Positions 54,452 to 63,342 of a stretch of DNA of 64,000 bases are shown piece by piece. Position 1 is the stretch's first letter. Every line of letters begins with the position of its first letter. The notes under the pieces are model-generated. The model made no database searches. It saw only the letters and a program-made list of their open reading frames with translations, and was not told where the DNA came from. The DNA lies in contig JABTTZ010000001.1 in the NCBI GenBank assembly GCA_015075625.1, positions 1 through 64,000 on the forward strand. The letters run 5' to 3'. Position numbers and translations under genes: made by a program. The stretch is from Anaerolineales bacterium (GTDB lineage: Bacteria; Chloroflexota; Anaerolineae; Aggregatilineales; UBA2796).

Positions 54452-54880
54452 TTATGGCTTCGGGGCAATCACCACCGCCTCGCCCTCCAAAACGACGATA
54501 CCATCTTGGTTGGTGCAGAGCGTCTTGAGCGTCGTGATCCGCTTATCCTCTCGATAGGCAGTCACCTCCACACTGGCGGTGATCGTCTGCCCAATATAGA
54601 CGGGCGCTTTGAAGGTGAGTGTCTGCGAGAGGTAGACCGTCCCCACACCGGGGAGGTCGCAACCCAAGACGGCGGAGAGCAGCGACGCTGTAAACATCCC
54701 GTGTGCAATGCGCCGCCCGAAACGGGTGGTCGCCGCGTAGCTCTCATCCAGATGGACGGGGTTGGTGTCCCCAGAGAGCGCCGCAAATGCTCGGACTGCC
54801 TCATCGGTGATCGGCGTCGTCCGGCTTGCCGTCATCCCTACAGTGATGGCAGGTGTCATCGTCATGCCCCTTCCTCCCAT
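54452..54880 (-). CDS. MaoC-like (R)-specific enoyl-CoA hydratase
   Basis: The 142-residue hot-dog protein carries the hydratase-2 pattern: FAALSGDTNPVHLDESYAAT with the catalytic Asp and His, FGRRIAHGMFTASLLSAVLG and LTFKAPVYIGQTITASVEVT. Enzymes of this type add water to trans-2-enoyl-CoA to give (R)-3-hydroxyacyl-CoA. It overlaps the acyl-CoA ligase gene by 19 bases on the same strand, which indicates coupling. Its role may be breakdown or trimming of an acid activated by the ligase. Confidence 0.9.
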   Translation of the reverse strand: MGGRGMTMTPAITVGMTASRTTPITDEAVRAFAALSGDTNPVHLDESYAATTRFGRRIAHGMFTASLLSAVLGCDLPGVGTVYLSQTLTFKAPVYIGQTITASVEVTAYREDKRITTLKTLCTNQDGIVVLEGEAVVIAPKP

Positions 54881-56397
54881 GCCAAATCTTGTTTCACAAC
54901 CTTTCCCGCCCCAGAGATGGGTAGTTCATCGCGGAACAGGATGTGCTTGGGGACTTTGTAGCCGGCAAGGTGGTGCTGTAAATGGGCGCGAAGGTCACTT
55001 TCTGTTGCCGTTTTCCCCTCGTGCAAGACGATGAACGCCTTGCCCACCTCGCCCCATTTCGGGTCGGGGACGCCAATCACCGCACAGAGCTTCACCGCCG
55101 GATGCTTGTAGAGGATTTGCTCAATCTCGTTGGGGTAGATGTTCTCCCCGCCGCTGATGTACATATCCTTTTTGCGGTCAATGATCGTGTAATACTCATT
55201 GTCGTCGCGCATGGCGAGATCGCCCGTATGAAACCAACCCTCGGAGTCTACGGCGGCGGCGCTTGCCTCCGGCGCGTTGAAATAGCCCGAACATTGGGAG
55301 GGTCCGCGCAAGACAAGCTCGCCCACTTGTCCGAGGGGGAGGGGTTGGTTGGTCTCCCCGACAATCCGCGCATCGACAAAGAAATTCGGGCGTCCGATGC
55401 TCCCCGCCTTGCGGATAGCATCTTCGGGGGCAAGGGCAAACACCCCCGGACCAAACTCCGACATGCCAAAGCCCTGTTTGAATTGGATATTCTTTTCGGC
55501 GCGAAATTTTTCCACCAAGCCGATGGGCAAGGGAGCGCCGCCGCTGGTGCAAAAACGCAAGGTACTGAGGTCGGCTTGCTCCCAATTGGGCGCTTCGGTC
55601 AGCAGTTGATAGGTAGTGGGGACGCCTGCGTAGACCGTTGCCGAGTATTCCTCCAGCAAGGTGAGGACTTGCGCCGCCTCAAATTTGCGGACGAGGACAA
55701 CCGTCCCACCGAGGATTAAGAGCGGCACGGTATAGACGAGCAGCCCCCCCGTGTGGAACAGGGGAAAGGTGTTCACTGTTACATCGTCATGATGGAGATC
55801 ATGAATGATTGTGTTCAACGTGTTCCAGGCGATCATCCGGTGGCTGATCTGCGCCGCTTTGGGCAGCCCTGTTGTGCCGCCGGTGAAGATCAGGCAGGCA
55901 ATGTCTTCCTCGTGCAGGGTTTCCGTCGTCACTGGATAGGGAATCGAATCGGTCAGCGTTTTCTCATAATAGCGGCTGCCCTGAATACCCTCGCCATCGA
56001 TATGGACGTAATGCTGGATGATCTCTGTGTGAGCGGCAAGTTCTTCCACAACGGGGGCAAATTCGCCGGAATAGATCAAGACGGTGGGCGTCGTTTTCTT
56101 GATCAGTTGGAGGTGTTCGCGCCAATGCAGACGCCAGTTTAAGCCGGTGAGGATCGCGCCGAGTTTTCCGCAGGCAAAGAAGGCATCAAGGTGTTCGATG
56201 CCGTTATAGGCAAGGATGGCGACGCGATCCCCCTTGCCGATATTCGCTCCATCGCGCAGCCAGTTGGCAAGGCGGTTGGCACGGGCGTTCAATTCGCCAT
56301 AGGTAAAGGCGCGGTGTGGGTTTTTCCCGGCATCCACCACCGCCAACTGATCGGGCGTGTAAAGCGCACGCCGTCCGCTGTAATCACCAATGTACAT
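54862..56397 (-). CDS. Acyl-CoA synthetase (AMP-forming)
   Basis: The start at 56397 is chosen as the first ATG; a TTG six codons upstream is in frame and no strong ribosome-binding site is visible. The 511-residue product has the P-loop CLIFTGGTTGLPKAAQISHR, an adenylate core YAGVPTTYQLLTEAPN, FMSEFGPG-like GFGMSEFGP, and DRKKDMYISGGENIYPNEIE. The catalytic Lys is near the end in ISGAGKVVKQDL. It is a fatty or aromatic acyl-CoA ligase of the AMP-binding family. It lies between the Lrp regulator and the MaoC-like gene. Confidence 0.93.
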   Translation of the reverse strand: MYIGDYSGRRALYTPDQLAVVDAGKNPHRAFTYGELNARANRLANWLRDGANIGKGDRVAILAYNGIEHLDAFFACGKLGAILTGLNWRLHWREHLQLIKKTTPTVLIYSGEFAPVVEELAAHTEIIQHYVHIDGEGIQGSRYYEKTLTDSIPYPVTTETLHEEDIACLIFTGGTTGLPKAAQISHRMIAWNTLNTIIHDLHHDDVTVNTFPLFHTGGLLVYTVPLLILGGTVVLVRKFEAAQVLTLLEEYSATVYAGVPTTYQLLTEAPNWEQADLSTLRFCTSGGAPLPIGLVEKFRAEKNIQFKQGFGMSEFGPGVFALAPEDAIRKAGSIGRPNFFVDARIVGETNQPLPLGQVGELVLRGPSQCSGYFNAPEASAAAVDSEGWFHTGDLAMRDDNEYYTIIDRKKDMYISGGENIYPNEIEQILYKHPAVKLCAVIGVPDPKWGEVGKAFIVLHEGKTATESDLRAHLQHHLAGYKVPKHILFRDELPISGAGKVVKQDLAWEEGA

Positions 56398-56443
56398 AAC
56401 AAACCGCGTTCTCAAAAAAACTAGCGAACCATTTCCGCAAACC

Positions 56444-56932
56444 CTAACGTACTTTCAACGGCGAGGGGGGTTTGATCTCGTTCAGCACCAAACTCGTCTC
56501 GATCCGTTCTACACCCGGAAGCGCTGCCAGACGTTCGTTCAGCAGGGCATCCAGTTCGCGGTGGTTGTGCGCCACCACCTTCAACATCAAATCTTGCGTC
56601 CCTGCCGTACCGTAGCACTCCAAAACAGCGGGTATCTCCCGCAGCGCCGCCCGCAGCGCCTCTTGTTGCGGCGGGGTCAGGGCGTGCAGCCCAATCCGCA
56701 CAAAGCACAAGAGGTCATAGCCAACGCTTTCCCGATCCACCAGTGCCGCGTAGCGCTGGATGATCCCCGCCCGTTCCAAGCGTTTGATGCGCTGGTGGAC
56801 GGCAGGCGCAGAAAGGTGAATCTTGCGGGCAAGTTCCGCCACGCTGATCCGCCCATCCTCTTGAAGTTCATCTAAAATGGCGTGGTCAAGCTGATCAAAA
56901 CCACGCGCCAACAACGCATGATGCATAACCAT
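56444..56932 (-). CDS. Lrp/AsnC-family transcription regulator
   Basis: The 162-residue product has the N-terminal helix-turn-helix DHAILDELQEDGRISVAELA / LSAPAVHQRIKRLERAGIIQ (about 14-55). The C-terminal RAM domain has IPAVLECYGTAGTQDLMLKV and LPGVERIETSLVLNEIK. Such regulators sense amino acids or related acids. It is the first gene of the ligase-MaoC-liv group, 46 bases before the ligase, and probably controls it. Confidence 0.92.
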   Translation of the reverse strand: MVMHHALLARGFDQLDHAILDELQEDGRISVAELARKIHLSAPAVHQRIKRLERAGIIQRYAALVDRESVGYDLLCFVRIGLHALTPPQQEALRAALREIPAVLECYGTAGTQDLMLKVVAHNHRELDALLNERLAALPGVERIETSLVLNEIKPPSPLKVR

Positions 56933-57066
56933 TTTCTCGCATTGTATGTGGGGATTGTACGCGAGGGGAGGGATTCAAAAGAAATGATCGGCGGGGGAGG
57001 GAAAGACCTTGTTTTCGTTTGAGGCTGAAGAAGGGTCGGGCAGTTAAACTGGGCTAAGTAGGGCGA

Positions 57067-57861
57067 TCAATCGCGCAGCCTATCATAAATGGTGAGAAAT
57101 CCCCGCCGCAGCAAACGCGGGCGGGCATCCATCCGATAGGTATCACGCAGCCGAAGTGCCGCGCTTAGCCAGCGGGCGCGGAGCGGCAGCCCCTTCCGCT
57201 GGTCAAATTCGCGCTTCCACGCCTCGAAAAACGCTGCTGGACGGGGATCGCGCATTCGGTGAATCAACCGCTTGGGGAGGATCGTTTGGAAGTCTGCCGG
57301 ATGGGGATGCCCGTGAAAGTTCGTCCCAAAGGTTAGCCCGATATGCCGTAGACCGTCTGCCGTGTGCCGGTAGAGATCAAAAGCGACGAGACTCCCCGTT
57401 GGGTTCGATGTCCCTTCGATCAGCAGCCCGCCGATCTCAAGAGCGGCGCTCAGTTCTGCCAGTGCAGGGGCAACCGCCGCCTCCTCGTACTGGCGCAAGA
57501 CGTTATAAGCGCGGATCAGGCGTGCAGTTTCGCCATCGAGCGTCTCGCGGAGGTTGAACCCGCCGAGGCGAAACTCAAGGTACGGCGGCGCGGCGTAGGG
57601 GCGTGCCTCAGCGACGCGCTGCGGATCAATCTCAACGCCGATCACGTGCAGACGGGGGGCAAGCCGCCGCCAGCGTTCGTAGAGTTCAAGCGTCGTCCAC
57701 ACCGCCGCGCCAAAGCCCAGATCAACGACGAGCGGCGATCCCCCCCGTAAGGTCTCCTCATGGGCAAGGGCAATGTAGGTATCGATCTGCCGCAGACGGT
57801 TGAGGGCGGTTTTCCCCCGTGTGGGAAGACCGAGTGGCTTGGGTCGTCGTTTTGTAGGCAT
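57067..57861 (-). CDS. Class I SAM-dependent methyltransferase-like protein
   Basis: The 264-residue product has a SAM-binding pattern: LVVDLGFGAAVWTTLELYER (motif I) and LHVIGVEIDPQRVAEARPY (the acidic end of beta-2). A region with IGGLLIEGTSNPTGSLVAF lies where motif IV to V would be. The N-terminus is basic (TKRRPKPLGLPTRGKTA). The target could be a nucleic acid or a small molecule and is unknown. It has a separate transcript, since a 130-base gap with no coupling lies before the Lrp gene's start on the same strand. Confidence 0.78.
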   Translation of the reverse strand: MPTKRRPKPLGLPTRGKTALNRLRQIDTYIALAHEETLRGGSPLVVDLGFGAAVWTTLELYERWRRLAPRLHVIGVEIDPQRVAEARPYAAPPYLEFRLGGFNLRETLDGETARLIRAYNVLRQYEEAAVAPALAELSAALEIGGLLIEGTSNPTGSLVAFDLYRHTADGLRHIGLTFGTNFHGHPHPADFQTILPKRLIHRMRDPRPAAFFEAWKREFDQRKGLPLRARWLSAALRLRDTYRMDARPRLLRRGFLTIYDRLRD

Positions 57862-57889
57862 TGTCTAGTAAAAGTCTCGTCCATCCCCA

Positions 57890-57925
57890 CCCCGTAGGGC
57901 GCCATCTGGGGCGTCCGCGCCGGAT
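57890..57925. repeat. Family-C-like palindrome
   Basis: GTAGGGCGCCATCTGGGGCGTCC is a diverged copy in the space between the divergent genes at 57861 and 58028. Confidence 0.5.
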
Positions 57926-58027
57926 GTATAGGCAGTATCCTCGATTTTCGATTAAATGTTATGATAGGCACTTGGTTGCTACGCCGCCTGCCGATGTATT
58001 GCCCGAAGTCCCGTGAGGAACACGACA

Positions 58028-58999
58028 ATGCTCAGAAAACCCACCATCTCCATTGTGATCCCTGTCTACAAAAGCCAAGAGAGTCTACCTCTTTTGGTTG
58101 AGGCGCTGGCAGGGCAGCTTCCCCTCATGGCAGACGAGTACGAACTCATTTTGGTCAATGATGGCAGCCCCGATGCCAGTTGGCAGGTCATTCAAGACGC
58201 AACGCAGGAGTATGGGTGGGTTTCGGGCATTCATTTAATGCGAAATTATGGACAGCACAGCGCCTTGTTGTGTGGGATTCGTGCGGCACGCTATGAGATC
58301 GTGATCACGATGGATGATGATTTGCAACACCCGGTGGGTGAACTTCCTAAACTTTTGGCAGCCCTCGATGAGCAGTGCGATGTGGTCTATGGCACACCAC
58401 AAAAACAACAGCACGGCTTGCTGCGCGATCTCGCCTCGGAATTCACGAAGATTGCCCTTCAAAGCGCGATGGGGGCTTCCACAGCGCGAAAAGCCAGCGC
58501 CTTGCGTGCCTTTCGTACCGAACTGCGAAACGCCTTTGCCACTTACGACAGCCCCTATGTTTCCATTGATGTGTTATTGACATGGGCAACGACGCGCTTT
58601 CGCGCTGTGGAAGTTCTTCAAGATGAGCGGCGCTTTGGGCACTCCAACTACACCCTTCGTAAGTTGATCATCCATGCCATCAATATGATTACCGGGTTTA
58701 GTGTCTGGCCCCTCCAAATGACCAGTTGGATCGGCTTTGGTCTGACGTTTTTTGGGGTGATTGTCTTCCTCTATGTTATTCTGCGCTATCTGGTTGAAGG
58801 CGGGAGTGTGCCGGGCTTTCCCTTTCTCGCCTCTGTCATTGCCATTTTTTCCGGTGCGCAGTTGTTTGCTTTGGGAATGATTGGCGAATATCTAGCGCGA
58901 ATGCATTTTCGCCTGATGAAACGCCCTGCCTATACGGTGCGTATGCATATCCTTCCTTCAAAGGAGGAGGCTCATGGAGATCGCTCTCTCAGCGCTTGA
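58028..58999 (+). CDS. Polyprenyl-phosphate glycosyltransferase, DPM/GtrB type
   Basis: The ATG at 58028 has GAGGA 8 bases upstream. The 323-residue product has the GT2 core ISIVIPVYKSQESLPLLVEA, LVNDGSPDASW and the metal-binding DDD in TMDDDLQHP. Two C-terminal membrane segments (SWIGFGLTFFGVIVFLYVIL and SVIAIFSGAQLFALGMIGEY) match GtrB/ArnC-type enzymes that put a sugar on undecaprenyl phosphate. The stop overlaps the next gene by 26 bases. Together with the WecD/WecE-like genes it points to making and attaching an amino-sugar. Confidence 0.9.
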   Translation: MLRKPTISIVIPVYKSQESLPLLVEALAGQLPLMADEYELILVNDGSPDASWQVIQDATQEYGWVSGIHLMRNYGQHSALLCGIRAARYEIVITMDDDLQHPVGELPKLLAALDEQCDVVYGTPQKQQHGLLRDLASEFTKIALQSAMGASTARKASALRAFRTELRNAFATYDSPYVSIDVLLTWATTRFRAVEVLQDERRFGHSNYTLRKLIIHAINMITGFSVWPLQMTSWIGFGLTFFGVIVFLYVILRYLVEGGSVPGFPFLASVIAIFSGAQLFALGMIGEYLARMHFRLMKRPAYTVRMHILPSKEEAHGDRSLSA

Positions 59000-59699
59000 C
59001 GAAGCACGTTTTGGTATCCGTGTGGCGCGTGCTGCCAACATCGAAGGCGGGCATGTCGCGGATATACTTGCCTATTGCCAACAGAACGCCGTGCAGATGC
59101 TCATTGCCCGCTGTGCCGTCGATCACATTCATCATGCACAGATGCTAGAACAATCCGGCTTTTTGTTGATGGATACCCTTGTCTATTACAAGCGCGACGT
59201 GCTGAAAAAAGCAATTCCCGCTGATCCCAACCCCCTTTCCATTCGCTCTGTCCGCATCGGTGATGAGGCGGCAGTCCGAAGGGTGGCGGAGGGGGCATTT
59301 CGTGGCTATGCTGGGCATTATCACGCCGATCCCCGCTTAGAGCGTGCCAAATGCGATGAAACGTACATCGATTGGGCGGTTCGCTCCTGCCTTGACCGCA
59401 ATGTAGCGGCTGAGGTACTGATTGCCGAGACAAATGACTCCATCGTTGGCTTTGCCACCTTACGACTTAATACTACAGAGGAAGGCGAGGGTGTCCTTTT
59501 TGGCGTTGCCCCTGAAGCGCAAGGGAAAGGCATTTATCGCGCCTTCATCCTTGAGGGGATGCGCTGGTGCGCTGCTTCCGGCGCACATCAGATGGTTGTT
59601 TCGACGCAAGTGAACAACATCGCCGTTCAAAAAGTTTGGGTACGCCTCGGGTTTGAACCGAGCTATGCCTACTACACCTTTCACAAATGGTTTGATTAA
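58974..59699 (+). CDS. GNAT acetyltransferase, WecD/RffC-like
   Basis: The 241-residue product has an N-terminal domain followed by a GNAT domain (about 100-240). The acetyl-CoA site is in VLFGVAPEAQGKGIYRAFIL, with QGKGIY as the pyrophosphate-binding turn. VVSTQVNNIAVQKVWVRLGF is the later GNAT motif. The fused N-terminal region and the neighbouring aminotransferase resemble WecD, which acetylates dTDP-4-amino-4,6-dideoxygalactose. It overlaps the glycosyltransferase by 26 bases and is 3 bases from the aminotransferase start. Confidence 0.85.
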   Translation: MEIALSALDEARFGIRVARAANIEGGHVADILAYCQQNAVQMLIARCAVDHIHHAQMLEQSGFLLMDTLVYYKRDVLKKAIPADPNPLSIRSVRIGDEAAVRRVAEGAFRGYAGHYHADPRLERAKCDETYIDWAVRSCLDRNVAAEVLIAETNDSIVGFATLRLNTTEEGEGVLFGVAPEAQGKGIYRAFILEGMRWCAASGAHQMVVSTQVNNIAVQKVWVRLGFEPSYAYYTFHKWFD

Positions 59700-59702
59700 C
59701 CA

Positions 59703-60860
59703 ATGACGACAAAATCGCCCTATAAAATTCCGTTCAACCGTCCTCATGTGGCGGGGCGGGAACATCAGTACATTGCCGAAGCGATTGCCAATGGACATGC
59801 GTCGGGGGATGGTGCGTTCACCAGGCGCTGTCATGGGCTGCTGCAAGAATGGCTTGGCGTACCAAAAGCCCTGCTAACAACCTCCTGCACCCATGCCTTA
59901 GAGATGTCTGCGCTCTTGCTTGATCTACACGCTGGTGATGAAGTGATCATTCCTGCATTCACCTTCGTCTCGACGGTGAATGCCTTTGTTTTGCGTGGGG
60001 CAACGCCCATCTTTGCCGATATTCGCCTAGATACGTTGAATGTGGATGAACGCCTTCTGGAGTCCCTGATCACCCCACGCACGAAAGCGATTGTGCCTGT
60101 CCATTATGCCGGCGTTGCCTGTGAGATGGACGCGATTCTGGCGCTGAGCGCTCAGCACGGGCTAACCGTCATTGAGGATAATGCTCACGGCTTGTTTGGG
60201 AAATACAAAGGGCGCTGGCTTGGAACGTTTGGGGCGTTGGCGACCCAAAGTTTTCACGAGACGAAAAATTTTACTTGTGGCGAAGGGGGCGCCCTGCTCA
60301 TTAATGACGAACGTTACAGCGAGCGTGCCGAGATCATCCGAGAGAAAGGGACAAACCGCAGCCGCTTCTTTCGTGGGCAGGTCGATAAATACACATGGGT
60401 CGATCTTGGCTCAAGCTACCTACCATCGGATATGTTGGCGGCATATCTCTACGCTCAGTTTGAGGCACGCGAACACATTCAAGCCAAACGTCAGCGCATC
60501 TGGCAGTATTATGATGCGCATCTGCGCCAATGGGCACTGGAACACGGGGTGACGCTGCCAACCATCCCCCCCCATGTTGAGCAGCCCTACCATATGTATT
60601 ACCTGCTGATGCCCTCGCTAAAAGAGCGCCAAGCGTTCATTGAACACCTGAAAGCACAGGGGATATTGGCTGTTTTTCACTATTTGCCGCTCCATCTTTC
60701 CGAGATGGGGCAGCGCTTTGGCGGCAAGGTGGGCGATTGTCCTGTGACCGAATCGGTCAGTGATCGCTTGGTACGCTTACCGTTCTATAACGACCTCACC
60801 GAGAGCGATCAGGCATTTGTTGTCGATGCGGTGGTGGCATTTGGTGGGTTTACAAGCTAA
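59703..60860 (+). CDS. Sugar aminotransferase, DegT/WecE-like
   Basis: The 385-residue product is a PLP-dependent aminotransferase of the DegT/DnrJ/EryC1 family. The Schiff-base Lys is K188 in SFHETKNFTCGEGGA. IPFNRPHVAGREHQYIAEAI and DEVIIPAFTFVSTVNAFVLR match WecE (dTDP-4-amino-4,6-dideoxygalactose transaminase). The acetyltransferase just upstream would use the product. The sequence does not show whether the final sugar is Fuc4NAc, but the pair makes that the likeliest. No dTDP-sugar biosynthesis genes (rmlA, rmlB) are in the window. Confidence 0.9.
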   Translation: MTTKSPYKIPFNRPHVAGREHQYIAEAIANGHASGDGAFTRRCHGLLQEWLGVPKALLTTSCTHALEMSALLLDLHAGDEVIIPAFTFVSTVNAFVLRGATPIFADIRLDTLNVDERLLESLITPRTKAIVPVHYAGVACEMDAILALSAQHGLTVIEDNAHGLFGKYKGRWLGTFGALATQSFHETKNFTCGEGGALLINDERYSERAEIIREKGTNRSRFFRGQVDKYTWVDLGSSYLPSDMLAAYLYAQFEAREHIQAKRQRIWQYYDAHLRQWALEHGVTLPTIPPHVEQPYHMYYLLMPSLKERQAFIEHLKAQGILAVFHYLPLHLSEMGQRFGGKVGDCPVTESVSDRLVRLPFYNDLTESDQAFVVDAVVAFGGFTS

Positions 60861-60879
60861 CGCCGATAGAAAGAATCAT

Positions 60880-62241
60880 ATGACAATTAATCATAAATCC
60901 TTGCGCTATGGCTTAGTTATCTTAGCCTCAGCGCCCCTTCTCATTTATTTAGCCGCCAGTTTCTCAATACGTTACCATGCCGATGATTTTTGCCTCATTG
61001 GGCGCGTTCACGATGATGGCATTCTTAGCACAGCCGCAACTTACTACATGACATGGGCGGGCGCATACGGCACATTCACCGTGATGGGTGTGGAGGGATC
61101 TGTTGGTTTGGGGGTGGAACCCATCGCCTTTGTCCTCCTGTTTGTGTTATGGTGGGGTTCTGTTTTTGGCTTGATGCGGCACTTCTTGCAACGCCAAGCG
61201 ATCCCCGATTCAACACTGACCGCAGCGACTGGGACGTCGATGCTATGCACAGTCACTTTGATTACCACCCCAAATGTTGTCCAATCGCTTTATTGGCTGA
61301 ATGGGCGGGTCGCCTATTTCTTGCCGATGGTCTTGATCATTGCCTTCTTTGGGGCGATTGTAGAAATTCAGGGCAAGCACTCTCAGCGTCCCTTGTTCTT
61401 CGGGTTCTTGGGGCTATTTTTTCTGTGGGGGATGATCATTGCCGGGTTTGCCATCAGTCATTCCATGGTCTTTATCTTGCTCGCAGGGGGCGTCTTTTTG
61501 TTAGTACGGAAGACCTCCGCCGCTCCCTATCTTTTTATCGGGGTCTTGGGGGGAGTGTTAGGGACAGCTATTTTTTATTTTGCTCCGGGCAATGCGATCC
61601 GGGCATCTTTTCTACCCCCTCCGAACATAGGGTATACCATCACCAGTACTCTGATCAGTCCCGGACTACTGATTGCGGGGATGCTTCACTGGATGCCGCT
61701 TGCGCTCCTTGCCTTTTTTGTTCTGCCCTTCTTATATGCCCATACTGCCGATACAACACACGTCCCATCCCCTAAACGCAAGGTGTATCTCAGGATTATC
61801 CCGATAGCAATCATTCTGTGTACAATGGCAACCTTTGCTCCAGGTTTTTATGGTCTTTCAGAAATCATTCCGGGACGAATCTGGATTTTGCCCATCTTTA
61901 TCATGTGCTTTGGCGGTCTTTTATGGTTTTACCTCGTCGGTCATGCGACGCGGCGTCACCCACCTCATACACCGAGTCTGATCCCCCTGATTCTACCGAT
62001 CATCGTTCTAACGATTATGGGGACAATCTCCGCTATCGACCTCTTCAGCGCTATGCGCAAATTTGCCGAGGCGTGGGATGCGCGAGACCAGCAGTTGCGA
62101 ACGGCTCAAACGAAAACGATTTCAACCGTTTCGTTTCAGGGGGTCTTCGGCTTTGACGATCTAACCTCCGACAGCGACTTTTGGGTCAATCGCTGCATGG
62201 CAAACTACTATGACCTTGAAACCATTTACGCTGCGCCTTAA
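60880..62241 (+). CDS. Multi-pass membrane protein of the glycan cluster
   Basis: The ATG at 60880 follows the aminotransferase stop by 19 bases with AAAGA upstream. The 453-residue product has about ten membrane segments. YHADDFCLIGRVHDDGILST near the first segment contains an Asp-Asp pair, as in the first loop of GT-C-fold enzymes and DUF6056-like proteins. It could transfer the sugar from undecaprenyl phosphate, with the DPM-type protein and the Wec-like pair supplying the donor. That function is inference from context; the family identity is uncertain. Confidence 0.7.
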   Translation: MTINHKSLRYGLVILASAPLLIYLAASFSIRYHADDFCLIGRVHDDGILSTAATYYMTWAGAYGTFTVMGVEGSVGLGVEPIAFVLLFVLWWGSVFGLMRHFLQRQAIPDSTLTAATGTSMLCTVTLITTPNVVQSLYWLNGRVAYFLPMVLIIAFFGAIVEIQGKHSQRPLFFGFLGLFFLWGMIIAGFAISHSMVFILLAGGVFLLVRKTSAAPYLFIGVLGGVLGTAIFYFAPGNAIRASFLPPPNIGYTITSTLISPGLLIAGMLHWMPLALLAFFVLPFLYAHTADTTHVPSPKRKVYLRIIPIAIILCTMATFAPGFYGLSEIIPGRIWILPIFIMCFGGLLWFYLVGHATRRHPPHTPSLIPLILPIIVLTIMGTISAIDLFSAMRKFAEAWDARDQQLRTAQTKTISTVSFQGVFGFDDLTSDSDFWVNRCMANYYDLETIYAAP

Positions 62242-62268
62242 ACCCAGTGTCTTATTTTCCTCTCCCCC

Positions 62269-63342
62269 TCACCCCCGCGCCGCCGGTGCAACGTTCTGCC
62301 CACTCCCCGCCGTGACATGAAACACGCCTTGTTCATAGAGCGTCTCCCCGCGCAGCACCGTCCGCACGACGCGCCCGCGCAGCGTCCATCCGGCAAAGGG
62401 CGTCCACGCCGCACGGCTGATTGTCCCCTCAAAGGTGGGTGACCAAACCTGATCAGCATCCACCTCGCAATAGGTATTGGGCTGTTCGGGCAGGTTGAAA
62501 ATGCGACGGGGGGCATCGTACATGCGCTCGATAACCGCCTCCAACGCCAGCCGCCCCTCATGGACTGCCGTCAGCATCAGCGCCAGCGCTGTCTCTAAAC
62601 CCGGGAAACCCGGCGGCGGGATTTCGCTGTCTTTTTCCGTCAGAAGATGGGGGGCGTGGTCGGTAGCGAAGCAGTCAATCACGGGCATATTTTCCCACAG
62701 CGCCGCCTGATCCGCTTTCGTCGCCAAGCGCGGACGCACCTCACAGCGCCCGCCGCCGAGGTGCGGACTATCTTCCACCGAGAGGAACAAATGATGCGGG
62801 GCAACCTCGCAGGTGACGGCAACCCCACGCATCTTCGCATCCCGAATCAGGGTGATCTCCTCGGCGCGGCTGACATGGCAAATATGGACGCTGCGATTTT
62901 CGAGGTAGGCGCACATCAGGACGGCGGGAATTGTTCGCCCTTCGGCATGGCAGACAATGGACGTTTCCTTTGGAAAACGGGCGAAATGCTCTCGAATCGT
63001 CCGCAAGTCCTTGATGTGCAGCGGTCCGTAGGTGGCGTCTAGGTAAAACTTCATCCCCACGACACGGGGGGCAAGCGCCGCCGCCGTCAGGATATTCGTT
63101 TCGCTCGCGCCGAGGTAAATCCCCCAATCGCAGACGGCGCGGGCAGCGGCGGCATGTTCCCCTAACGCCAACGAGTCGGGATCAATCATCGGAGGCTGTG
63201 TGTTGGGCATTGTCAAGACAGTGGTGATTCCCCCCGCCAACGCCGCCTTTGTCCCGCTGAGGAAATCCTCCTTATGCTCTCCGCCGGGTTCGCGCAAATG
63301 AACGTGCGGGTCGATCAGCCCGGGCAAGCGAATGGTCGTCAT
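62269..63342 (-). CDS. pyrC: Dihydroorotase, CAD-like
   Basis: The 357-residue product has the zinc ligands H13 and H15 in PGLIDPHVHLREPGG and the carboxylated Lys in GMKFYLDATYG. ICHVSRAEEITLIRDAKMRG with ENRSVH, EVAPHHLFLS and CFATDHAPH complete the site. The sequence order and spacing are closer to the dihydroorotase domain of animal CAD than to the classic bacterial type I enzymes. It converts carbamoyl-aspartate to dihydroorotate in pyrimidine synthesis. It overlaps the thioesterase by one base in a TGATG, a translational coupling. No other pyr genes are in the window. Confidence 0.93.
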   Translation of the reverse strand: MTTIRLPGLIDPHVHLREPGGEHKEDFLSGTKAALAGGITTVLTMPNTQPPMIDPDSLALGEHAAAARAVCDWGIYLGASETNILTAAALAPRVVGMKFYLDATYGPLHIKDLRTIREHFARFPKETSIVCHAEGRTIPAVLMCAYLENRSVHICHVSRAEEITLIRDAKMRGVAVTCEVAPHHLFLSVEDSPHLGGGRCEVRPRLATKADQAALWENMPVIDCFATDHAPHLLTEKDSEIPPPGFPGLETALALMLTAVHEGRLALEAVIERMYDAPRRIFNLPEQPNTYCEVDADQVWSPTFEGTISRAAWTPFAGWTLRGRVVRTVLRGETLYEQGVFHVTAGSGQNVAPAARG

